In this document: positions 6,477 through 11,959 of the stretch, piece by piece | Position numbering within the stretch: the stretch's first letter is position 1 | How the letters are laid out: the number at the start of each line of letters is the position of its first letter | From: Candidatus Cloacimonadota bacterium | GTDB lineage: Bacteria > Hydrothermota > E44-bin80 | Direction of reading: 5' to 3' | NCBI GenBank assembly: GCA_004375785.1 | Contig: SOKM01000170.1 | Location: forward strand, 1-14,738 | DNA: 14,738 nucleotides | Made by a program: the position numbers and the translations under genes | Notes under the pieces: generated by a model | Database searches by the model: none | What the model was told of the DNA's origin: nothing | What the model saw: only the letters and a program-made list of their open reading frames with translations

Positions 6477-6947
6477 ATGAATATAAGGATAGGTTTTGGA
6501 TACGATATTCACCGTCTCTCGCTCGGTAGAGAGCTTTTTCTTGGAGGGATAAAAATCCCTTCAGGTGTTGGTCTTGAGGGACATTCCGATGCAGATGTTG
6601 TTCTTCATGCCATATGTGATGCAATTCTTGGAGCAATTTCACTTGGTGATATTGGTGAGCATTTTCCTGATACCGATGAGAAAATGAAGAATATAAGAAG
6701 CACGCTTATTGTCGAAGAGGTTTTAAAAATGGCATCCTTTGAAGTACTGAATGTTGATACAACAATTGTTGCAGAGACTCCTATTCTATCACCATATAAA
6801 GAGAAAATAAGAGAGAGTATTGCCAGAATACTCTGTGTTGGGAAGGAACGGATTTCTGTTAAGGCAAAAACAAATGAAGGGCTCGGTCCCATTGGAGCAA
6901 AGAAGGCTATTGCCTGCTTTGCAGTGGTCTTACTAAAAATCCTATAG
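6477..6947 (+). CDS. ispF: 2-C-methyl-D-erythritol 2,4-cyclodiphosphate synthase
   Basis: Trimeric zinc enzyme of the MEP isoprenoid pathway that cyclises CDP-methylerythritol 2-phosphate to methylerythritol cyclodiphosphate with release of CMP. At 156 residues it has normal length. Zinc ligands are Asp10 and His12 (GYDIHR) and His44 (GHSDADVVLHAI), with the DIGEHFPDTD segment at 58-67 and KTNEGLGPIGAKKAIAC near the C-terminus. The ATG fits the family N-terminus; only AGGA directly abutting the start is available as a ribosome-binding site, so initiation may be weak. In many bacteria ispD precedes or is fused to it; here neither is present, and an opposed REP pair separates it from the PIN/TRAM gene. 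Confidence 0.96.
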   Translation: MNIRIGFGYDIHRLSLGRELFLGGIKIPSGVGLEGHSDADVVLHAICDAILGAISLGDIGEHFPDTDEKMKNIRSTLIVEEVLKMASFEVLNVDTTIVAETPILSPYKEKIRESIARILCVGKERISVKAKTNEGLGPIGAKKAIACFAVVLLKIL

Positions 6948-6957
6948 ATAGGATTTT
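6936..6957 (+). terminator. Possible weak terminator overlapping the ispF stop
   Basis: AAAATCCTAT (6936-6945) and ATAGGATTTT (6948-6957) are perfect inverted arms; with a four-base loop the usable stem is nine pairs ending in four T. The stem is AU-rich and the U-tract is short, so termination would be inefficient. It includes the TAG stop of ispF. Confidence 0.4.
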
Positions 6958-6959
6958 AT

Positions 6960-7068
6960 GATTACTCGGATTACAAAAGCAGATTACATTGATTTCTTAA
7001 AACAAAACCTATACCTTATATTAGATGTTAATCTGTGTAATCGTTTTATAAAATCTGTGAAATCAAGT
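6960..7068. repeat. Degenerate GATTACA / TGTAATC words between ispF and the OmpA-like gene
   Basis: On the left, GATTAC, GGATTACA, AGATTACA and TTGATTTC lie within 6960-6996. On the right, AATCTGTGTAATCG and AAATCTGTGAAATCAAG lie within 7030-7067, which are the same words in the opposite orientation, though not in the order needed for one perfect hairpin. No gene was found in 6948-7096 and no confident promoter. Confidence 0.5.
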
Positions 7069-7096
7069 TAATAAACATTAACTTAGGAGGTGGATA

Positions 7097-7819
7097 ATGA
7101 AATTTTTAACTTATTTTCTTCTACTCGTAATTATTGGTCTCGGAGGTTACAGCACATTTTTCTACATCACTGAATACAAACCTCTGAACCAGGCTGTAGA
7201 AGGTCTTAAAAAAGAAAATCGAACGTTAACTGGACTTGTGGCAAAACTTAAGAAAGCAATAGAAGAAAAAATGGATAGTGTGACAGGTGATAGTTATAAA
7301 AAAAATATTATAGAGGGTTTGAGTAAAATATCAACAGAGGAGAGCTTTGAGATAAGGAGAGCAGAAAAAGGTGTAGAAATAAGCCTTCCTGGTCTGAGAT
7401 TGTTCAATCCCGGAGAGGAAAAATTGAGCAGCGAGGGTTTACTTTTACTCGCGAAGCTTGGTAAAATACTGAAAAATGCATCTACCGGGGAGATAAAGAT
7501 TGAAGGGCATACAGATAATACAAAAATAAGCGGTGATTTATTAAAAAAGTTTCCAACGAACTGGGAATTATCCGTAGCAAGGGCTGTAAATGTTGTCCGA
7601 CACCTCCAGGAGGAAGTTAAAATTCCACCTGAAAGGCTATCCGTAGTTGCTTATGGACAGTATCGCCCAATTTTCCCAAATAATACAGAAGAACACAGAC
7701 AGAAGAACAGAAGGATTGTAATTGTTCTTGAAGTACCAAAGGGAGAAATGGAGAAGAAGACAGACACAGAGGTTGAAGAGAGAGAAACGAGAGAAGAGGG
7801 AGAAGATAGTAAGGAGTAA
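7097..7819 (+). CDS. OmpA/MotB C-terminal domain envelope protein
   Basis: A 240-residue protein with an N-terminal membrane anchor (4-24), a short coiled-coil-like stretch (about 30-60) and an OmpA-like peptidoglycan-binding domain (about 95-212). LFNPGEEKLSSEG (102-114) resembles the MotB/Pal entry to the domain; EGHTDN (136-141), NWELSVARA (155-163), AYGQYRP (185-191) and NRRIVI (204-209) are the conserved ligand-binding elements. It probably tethers the inner membrane to the cell wall. There is no MotA neighbour and no clear proton-channel aspartate in the helix, so it is not called MotB. The ATG has AGGAGG at 7085-7090. The last 30 residues form a Glu/Lys/Arg tail encoded by purine-rich DNA continuous with the downstream arrays, and the TAA stop lies in a 7-nt repeat unit. 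Confidence 0.85.
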   Translation: MKFLTYFLLLVIIGLGGYSTFFYITEYKPLNQAVEGLKKENRTLTGLVAKLKKAIEEKMDSVTGDSYKKNIIEGLSKISTEESFEIRRAEKGVEISLPGLRLFNPGEEKLSSEGLLLLAKLGKILKNASTGEIKIEGHTDNTKISGDLLKKFPTNWELSVARAVNVVRHLQEEVKIPPERLSVVAYGQYRPIFPNNTEEHRQKNRRIVIVLEVPKGEMEKKTDTEVEERETREEGEDSKE

Positions 7820-7965
7820 GGAGAAATCAGAGTATCAGAGTACTAGAATATCAGAGTACCAGAGGAGAGAAGAGGGAGAAATCAGATAAGTGAAGAGAGA
7901 AGAGAAAAGATAGTAGGCAGTAAGGAGTAGGGAGAAATCAGAGTACCAGAGTATCAGAGTACCAG
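7792..7965 (+). repeat. Duplicated 7-nt plus 8-nt array overlapping the OmpA-like gene 3' end
   Basis: Two imperfect copies lie about 100 bp apart. Copy A has units AGATAGT, AAGGAGT, AAGGAGA (7804-7824), then GAAATCAG, AGTATCAG, AGTACTAG, AATATCAG, AGTACCAG (7823-7862). Copy B has AGATAGT, AGGCAGT, AAGGAGT, AGGGAGA (7908-7935), then GAAATCAG, AGTACCAG, AGTATCAG, AGTACCAG (7933-7964). Each is preceded by a GAGAGAAGAG-type purine stretch. Copy A starts inside the coding sequence. The rest of the 390-bp gap (7820-8209) holds the features at 7981-8044 and 8043-8202; no gene is seen. Confidence 0.8.
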
Positions 7966-7980
7966 AAGACAGAGTAGGCA

Positions 7981-8044
7981 GAAGGATAAAGGATAAACAG
8001 GCGCTTCGCTGTGGATGAACGAACTAAACGATTTAAACGAAGGT
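7981..8044 (+). repeat. GGATAAA and AACGA arrays
   Basis: Seven-nt units GAAGGAT, AAAGGAT, AAACAGG (7981-8001) are followed, after GCGCTTCGCTGTGGATG, by 9-nt units AACGAACTA, AACGATTTA, AACGAAGGT (8018-8044). Both unit families also occur between mlaD and radA, where GGATAAAG at 4126-4133 likewise precedes the 9-nt array. Confidence 0.6.
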
Positions 8045-8088
8045 AGCCGCAGGCTTTAGAGGTTGTGCCAAAATGTGAATTTTTGCAT

Positions 8089-8112
8089 GGTAGCCGCAAC
8101 CTTTAGGTTGCG
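8089..8112 (+). repeat. REP-like palindrome inside the element, forward
   Basis: GGTAGC frame followed by stem CGCAACC (8095-8101), loop TTTA (8102-8105) and GGTTGCG (8106-8112). It has the same frame and loop as the split copy, with a different stem. Confidence 0.7.
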
Positions 8113-8141
8113 TAATTCATTGTATTATAAGAAGTTAAGTT

Positions 8142-8165
8142 CGCAGGCTAAAGCCTGCGCCTACC
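8142..8165 (-). repeat. REP-like palindrome inside the element, reverse
   Basis: Stem CGCAGGC (8142-8148), loop TAAA, GCCTGCG (8153-8159), then CCTACC, which is the GGTAGG frame read on the minus strand. Stem and loop are the exact reverse complement of the restored outer REP. Confidence 0.7.
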
Positions 8166-8209
8166 TAAAAACGGTATTTTGGCACAGTCTCTTTAGCCTG
8201 CGTGGGTGA

Positions 8210-8668
8210 ATGATGGAACGTGTACTTATTAGTTCCTGCCTTTTAGGACTGAAGACAAGGTTTGACGGTAAGGATTCTTTTGACACACTACTGACAGGGA
8301 TAGAGAAGAGATATATTCTAATTCCGGTATGTCCCGAACTTCTTGGTGGATTGTCTGTTCCGAGAGAACAAGCGACAATCGAGAAGAAGGATGGATGCGG
8401 ATTCTGGGAGGAAAATATACCTGTTGTGCTCGAGGTAGGCAAAGATATCTCACAGAGTTTCAGAAAGGGTGCTCTTTTGACGCTTGATTTTGCAAGATTT
8501 CTGAACGTCAAGAGGATAATATTGAAAGACGGCAGTCCATCCTGCGGGGTCTTCACAACAAATTCCTCTTTTAAGAAAATAAGAGGCATCGGTGTGACCG
8601 CATATCTATTGAAGAAACATGGTTTTTTGATAGATACAATTGAATCGTTTCTCGAGAGTAATTTTTAA
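8210..8668 (+). CDS. DUF523 protein, TudS-like iron-sulfur thiouracil desulfurase family
   Basis: A 152-residue protein of the DUF523 family, whose characterised members (TudS) hold a [4Fe-4S] cluster and desulfurate 2-thiouracil. Three cysteines sit at the family positions: Cys10 in ISSCLLGLKTRFDG, Cys41 in PVCPELLGGLSVPRE and Cys112 in DGSPSCGVF. These are likely the cluster ligands; a fourth, Cys63, is extra. In-frame ATGs at 8210 and 8213 are both possible; an in-frame TGA at 8207-8209 rules out anything earlier, and no good Shine-Dalgarno sequence is visible. The start lies 8 bp after the split REP palindrome, so the mRNA leader is probably heavily folded. The true substrate in this organism cannot be inferred. 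Confidence 0.9.
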   Translation: MMERVLISSCLLGLKTRFDGKDSFDTLLTGIEKRYILIPVCPELLGGLSVPREQATIEKKDGCGFWEENIPVVLEVGKDISQSFRKGALLTLDFARFLNVKRIILKDGSPSCGVFTTNSSFKKIRGIGVTAYLLKKHGFLIDTIESFLESNF

Positions 8669-8673
8669 CCCTG

Positions 8674-8719
8674 TAGCGTCGGGGTTTGGAAACCCCGCCC
8701 TGTTAATTTTGTTTTTTTT
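8674..8719 (+). terminator. REP-like GC-rich hairpin followed by a T-run
   Basis: TAGCGT is followed by stem CGGGGTTT (8680-8687), GG, and AAACCCCG (8690-8697), six bases after the DUF523 stop (8668) once CCCTG is passed. A run of eight T follows at 8712-8719, too far from the stem for a canonical intrinsic terminator. The GTAG frame places it with the other REP-like elements. It may still block read-through or protect the DUF523 mRNA 3' end. Confidence 0.5.
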
Positions 8720-8720
8720 C

Positions 8721-8749
8721 TTGACTTTTCTGAAAAGAGGATGTAAAAT
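8721..8749 (+). promoter_or_regulatory. Sigma-70-type promoter for the kinase operon
   Basis: TTGACT (8721-8726) and TAAAAT (8744-8749) are separated by exactly 17 bp, with each hexamer one base from consensus. A T-rich tract lies upstream. A small palindrome CTTTT-CTG-AAAAG (8725-8737) overlaps the -35 end and the spacer and could be an operator. Initiation near 8756 would leave about 14 bases before the leader ORF at 8770. Confidence 0.7.
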
Positions 8750-8769
8750 AAAAAAAATAGAGAAAAGAA

Positions 8770-8826
8770 ATGAAAGAGAAACTTCTTTTTATCCCTGAAA
8801 TTTCTAAAAAGGAAAAGAGCGAGTGA
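8770..8826 (+). CDS. 18-residue leader peptide overlapping the kinase start
   Basis: ATG 8770 to TGA 8824-8826 encodes MKEKLLFIPEISKKEKSE. Its stop overlaps the GTG start of the kinase in a GTGA arrangement, and it is the first ORF downstream of the promoter at 8721-8749. Only an AGAGAAAAG stretch serves as a possible ribosome-binding site. No similarity is recognised; its role, if translated, is probably coupling rather than a stable product. Confidence 0.45.
   Translation: MKEKLLFIPEISKKEKSE
8783..8813 (+). promoter_or_regulatory. Hairpin masking the kinase ribosome-binding site
   Basis: TTCTTTTTA (8783-8791) can pair with TAAAAAGGA (8805-8813) with one G-U pair, enclosing a 13-nt loop. 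The right arm contains AAGG (8809-8812), the only Shine-Dalgarno candidate for the GTG at 8823. The whole hairpin lies inside the leader ORF, so its translation would open the site. Confidence 0.4.
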
Positions 8827-10262
8827 GATTTAGAACAAAGATTATACTCTATATAAATATTCTTCTCTTTGTTTTTATGATGAGCCTTGCAGCAATACTT
8901 GTTCATCTCCGTTCAAAGGAAATAAGGTCTGAGATAGAAAAAGATGCAAAGACATTTGCAAGCCTGACTGCAGGACAGTTATGCGAAGCATACGAAAACT
9001 ATTACGAATCAGGATATTTTAAATTTAAGCAACTCGTTCTCAGCCTTCTCGATCTCGACAGGGAGCTTGTAAGGGTGGCAATCTATACAGCTGACGGAGA
9101 GAAGGTTTTTGATTCTGAAGAGTTCAAGGGGAAAGGAATCGAGAAAATAGGGGGAGAAACGAAATATTATGATATGATTTTCCCTTATCTTGAGCCACAG
9201 GGTTGGCACAGGTATTCGGTCCAATATTTTTTTACTAAAGAGTATTTAGCGAAAAGGCTTTTTGTTTTACGCCTGGTTATCTTTTCTGTAACCTTTCTCT
9301 CCGTTCTGCTCACATCATTTATCTTTCACTTCCTCATCAGGGCAGTAACAAAACCACTTGTAAAACTAACAGATGCTGCAAAGGAGATAACAAAGGGAAA
9401 TTTTGATACAAAAATAGAGTTAAGCGGAAAGGATGAGATTGGAATTCTTGCAAAGACTTTGAAGGAGATGATGAACAGAGTAAAGAAAGATATGGAGACC
9501 CTTGAGTTCCAAAAAAGGATACTATCCGATGCAAACGCAGAGTTGAAGAGGCTTAACGATTTGAAATCGCAGTTTCTTGCGAGTGTCTCGCATGAACTTA
9601 TGACACCATTAACCTCTCTAAAAGGTTACATAGAGTATATCTACCAGGAGAAACTGGGTCCCTTGACTCCAGGTCAAAAAAGAGGGCTTGAAGTGGCAAA
9701 TCGAAATCTCAAAAGGCTTAAAAATCAGATAAAGAATCTGCTTGACTTTTCAAGCTTTGAAGCAGGCAAGGTAGAACTTTCGCTTACCCCTTTTCACATT
9801 AAAGGTATTGTTAAGGAAGTAATGACAAACCTTGATGCGAGGTTTAATGAAAAAGAGATTATCTATAAGGAAATTATCCCATTGAATCTTCCACCTGTGA
9901 TTGCTGATAGAGAAAGAATAATTCAGGTTTTAGAAAATCTGCTAACAAATGCTGTAAAATTTACCCCACCCCAGGGGGAAATATCCATCAGTTGTCATAA
10001 TCTGAATGGTTCAAAAAGAGGAAAGATAGAAGTTTGTGTGGAGGATTCTGGAACAGGAATTCCGAAAATGATGAAGAAAAAAATATTTGATAAGTTTTTT
10101 CAGATCGACCCTAAAAGTAAGTACAAGGGAGTCGGGCTCGGTCTTTCCATAGTTAAATCAATACTGGATGCCCATAAAGAAAGTATAATCCTGAAGAGTG
10201 AAAAAGGGAAGGGCTCAAATTTCTGTTTTACCCTTCCTGTGTACGAGGGTAGAAGTAGATGA
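8823..10262 (+). CDS. Membrane sensor histidine kinase
   Basis: A 479-residue HisKA-type kinase: membrane helix 1 (7-28), an extracytoplasmic region (29-145) that I do not recognise as a named sensor domain, membrane helix 2 (146-172), HAMP linker (about 173-225), dimerisation domain with phospho-acceptor His257 in SVSHELMTPL, and an ATPase domain with N-box ENLLTNAVKF (371-380), G1 box EDSGTGIP (407-414), F-box KIFDKFF (420-426) and G2 box GVGLGLS (436-442). The usual Arg after SHEL is Met. The GTG start overlaps the leader ORF; the TGA stop overlaps the ATG of the response regulator (ATGA), so kinase and receiver are coupled and are the likely cognate pair. The signal sensed is unknown. Confidence 0.95.
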   Translation: MRFRTKIILYINILLFVFMMSLAAILVHLRSKEIRSEIEKDAKTFASLTAGQLCEAYENYYESGYFKFKQLVLSLLDLDRELVRVAIYTADGEKVFDSEEFKGKGIEKIGGETKYYDMIFPYLEPQGWHRYSVQYFFTKEYLAKRLFVLRLVIFSVTFLSVLLTSFIFHFLIRAVTKPLVKLTDAAKEITKGNFDTKIELSGKDEIGILAKTLKEMMNRVKKDMETLEFQKRILSDANAELKRLNDLKSQFLASVSHELMTPLTSLKGYIEYIYQEKLGPLTPGQKRGLEVANRNLKRLKNQIKNLLDFSSFEAGKVELSLTPFHIKGIVKEVMTNLDARFNEKEIIYKEIIPLNLPPVIADRERIIQVLENLLTNAVKFTPPQGEISISCHNLNGSKRGKIEVCVEDSGTGIPKMMKKKIFDKFFQIDPKSKYKGVGLGLSIVKSILDAHKESIILKSEKGKGSNFCFTLPVYEGRSR

Positions 10263-10627
10263 AGAAAAAAGTGCTTATTATTGACGATGAAAAAGATATT
10301 TTAGAGCTTGTCTCTATTATACTTTCTGAAAGCGATATCAGCGTTTATAGAGCAGAAGATGGTCTAAGTGGATTAGAGATTGCAAGAGAGGAGAAACCCG
10401 ACCTGATCCTGCTCGATATAATGATGCCAGAGATTGACGGCTGGGAGGTTCTGAAGATGCTGAAGGTTGATGAAGAAACCAAAGATATACCTGTGGCAAT
10501 GCTCACCTGTAAGACAGAAACAAGGGATAAGGTCCTTGGAATTCAGGAAGGAGCAATTGATTATATCACTAAACCGTTTGCCCCTGATGGCCTGCTAACA
10601 AAAGTAGAAGAAATCCTCACAAAATAA
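10259..10627 (+). CDS. Single-domain response regulator
   Basis: A 122-residue CheY-like receiver with no output domain. The acidic pair is Asp9-Asp10 (LIIDDEKD), the phospho-acceptor Asp53 (LLDIMMPEIDG), the switch Thr83 and the Lys105 of ITKPF. It starts in the kinase stop codon. With no DNA-binding domain it must act through protein contacts; the EAL protein 18 bp downstream is the obvious candidate partner, or it may relay phosphate to another protein. That link is inference from position only. Confidence 0.95.
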   Translation: MKKKVLIIDDEKDILELVSIILSESDISVYRAEDGLSGLEIAREEKPDLILLDIMMPEIDGWEVLKMLKVDEETKDIPVAMLTCKTETRDKVLGIQEGAIDYITKPFAPDGLLTKVEEILTK

Positions 10628-10645
10628 ATGCAAGAAGGTTAACAA

Positions 10646-11947
10646 ATGGCATCTAACAATAATGAAGAAGCAAAGATAAGAAAAGAATGGCTCCAGTTTA
10701 AGGGTGCACTCTTTGACCATTCCCTTAATTTTCCAACGATTCCCATTATCATAGATGAAGTAAGAAAAAACATAGAGAACTTCAAGAAGATAGGGATAAT
10801 ATATCTTGATGTTATTGAATCCATTGAGACCATTCATGGATGGCAGAAATTTGACCAGGTGCTTAAACGCATATCAGAAATCATTAAGGACATCCACCTC
10901 AATCTCTTGCAGAGGAAAGATTTAATTGCAATGCAGGCTCCAAGAGCAGGAAAATTTATTATCTTTGTTTTCTCCCAAAGCGGTGAAAAAGAGGTCGATA
11001 AGTCTTTCATGCAGAATCTTATGGATAACATTCATGAAAAGATTTTTACAAGAACCGAAGACCTGAGAACAAAATACCTTTTTCCAAAAACAATTTGTCA
11101 TATCGGCTTCGATTTTCTTTACATGGATCCTGTTGTGAGATTTGAAAGGAATCTTTATTCTTCTATGGACAGAGCAAAGGATAATGCTTACAGTCAACCA
11201 ACAAATTTCTGGAAAAGAAGGAACCAGGAACTAAGAAGAATTATTATAAACAATGATATTCGAACAGTTTTTCAGCCAATACTCAATCTGCAAACAGGGG
11301 AAGTGATAGGATACGAAGCCCTAACCCGTGTCGCTTCTGTAGAATTTTTTAATGATGCCGAGACCCTTTTCTCCTTTGCAGTACAGACGGAGATGATTTT
11401 GGAACTCGAAAGAATTTGTAGAAAGAATGCTATCAAGATGGTTAAATATGCGCTCAGGAATAAGAAACTCTTTCTTAATGTTTCTGCGAAAGGCGTCCTG
11501 GACCCTGAATTTATTGATGGAAGATTCTTGACCGAGATAAAAGATATAGGAAAGTCAGTCGACGAAGTGATTCTTGAGATAACAGAGAGGCTTGCAATCA
11601 AGAATCTTAAACTTTTTAAGGATACCGTGAAAAGACTTGAAACATCCGGGTTTTCTGTTGCAATAGATGACGTGGGTGCTGGTTATTCTACCCTTCATAC
11701 AATTGCTGAACTCAGCCCGGCTTATCTAAAGTATGATATGGCTCTTATAAGAGATATAAATAAACATGCCATAAAGAGGGATTTGCTTGAAAGCCTGATC
11801 CCATTTTCGAAGAAGATCAACTCCATAATTATAGCTGAGGGCATAGAAACAAAAGAAGAATTTGAAGTTCTCAGAGAGATGGGTGTTGAATACGGTCAGG
11901 GATTCTTCTTTGCAAGGCCGGGGCCCCTTCTAAAGCAAGAGATTTAA
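10646..11947 (+). CDS. Degenerate GGDEF plus EAL domain c-di-GMP phosphodiesterase
   Basis: A 433-residue soluble protein. Residues about 45-185 look like a GGDEF fold (GIIYLDVIESIETIHGWQKF, 50-69), but the signature is replaced by RAGKF (100-104), so it should not make c-di-GMP; it may bind nucleotide or serve as a regulatory domain. The EAL domain (about 200-430) keeps every catalytic residue I could place: Glu224 (YEALTR), Asn278, Glu311, Asp341-Asp342 (DDVGAGYS), Lys362, Glu398 (AEGIET) and Gln418. It is therefore predicted to hydrolyse c-di-GMP to pGpG. AAGG at 10635-10638 precedes the ATG by seven bases. Together with the kinase and receiver it forms a signalling cassette; mutL follows 12 bp later in the same reading frame. 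Confidence 0.9.
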   Translation: MASNNNEEAKIRKEWLQFKGALFDHSLNFPTIPIIIDEVRKNIENFKKIGIIYLDVIESIETIHGWQKFDQVLKRISEIIKDIHLNLLQRKDLIAMQAPRAGKFIIFVFSQSGEKEVDKSFMQNLMDNIHEKIFTRTEDLRTKYLFPKTICHIGFDFLYMDPVVRFERNLYSSMDRAKDNAYSQPTNFWKRRNQELRRIIINNDIRTVFQPILNLQTGEVIGYEALTRVASVEFFNDAETLFSFAVQTEMILELERICRKNAIKMVKYALRNKKLFLNVSAKGVLDPEFIDGRFLTEIKDIGKSVDEVILEITERLAIKNLKLFKDTVKRLETSGFSVAIDDVGAGYSTLHTIAELSPAYLKYDMALIRDINKHAIKRDLLESLIPFSKKINSIIIAEGIETKEEFEVLREMGVEYGQGFFFARPGPLLKQEI

Positions 11948-11959
11948 ACTAAACTTTCC

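Larger units (their letters stand above)
8059..8191. mobile_element. 133-bp MITE-like element with TIRs and TTTA duplication
   Basis: Terminal inverted repeats GAGGTTGTGCCAAAAT (8059-8074) and ATTTTGGCACAGTCTC (8176-8191) match at 14 of 16 positions. Direct TTTA copies flank them (8055-8058, 8192-8195). These flanks are direct, not inverted, so they are not an extension of the TIRs. The insert is non-coding and carries two opposed REP palindromes (8089-8112 and 8142-8165). The size and TIRs suggest a non-autonomous element mobilised by a transposase elsewhere; I do not assign an IS family. Confidence 0.65.
8043..8202 (+). repeat. REP-like palindrome split by an insertion
   Basis: GGTAGC then stem CGCAGGC (8048-8054) and loop TTTA (8055-8058) are separated from a second TTTA (8192-8195) and stem GCCTGCG (8196-8202). 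Removing 8059-8191 and one TTTA restores a perfect 7-bp hairpin with a TTTA loop, identical in stem and loop to the intact reverse-oriented copy at 8142-8159. Confidence 0.8.

Noticed and set aside
8161..8589. 142-codon ORF on the minus strand
   Set aside because: Antisense to DUF523, whose conserved cysteines and motifs on the + strand explain the region.
8680..8719. Canonical intrinsic terminator after DUF523
   Set aside because: The T8 tract is about 14 bases from the stem; listed only as a REP hairpin with possible terminator effect.
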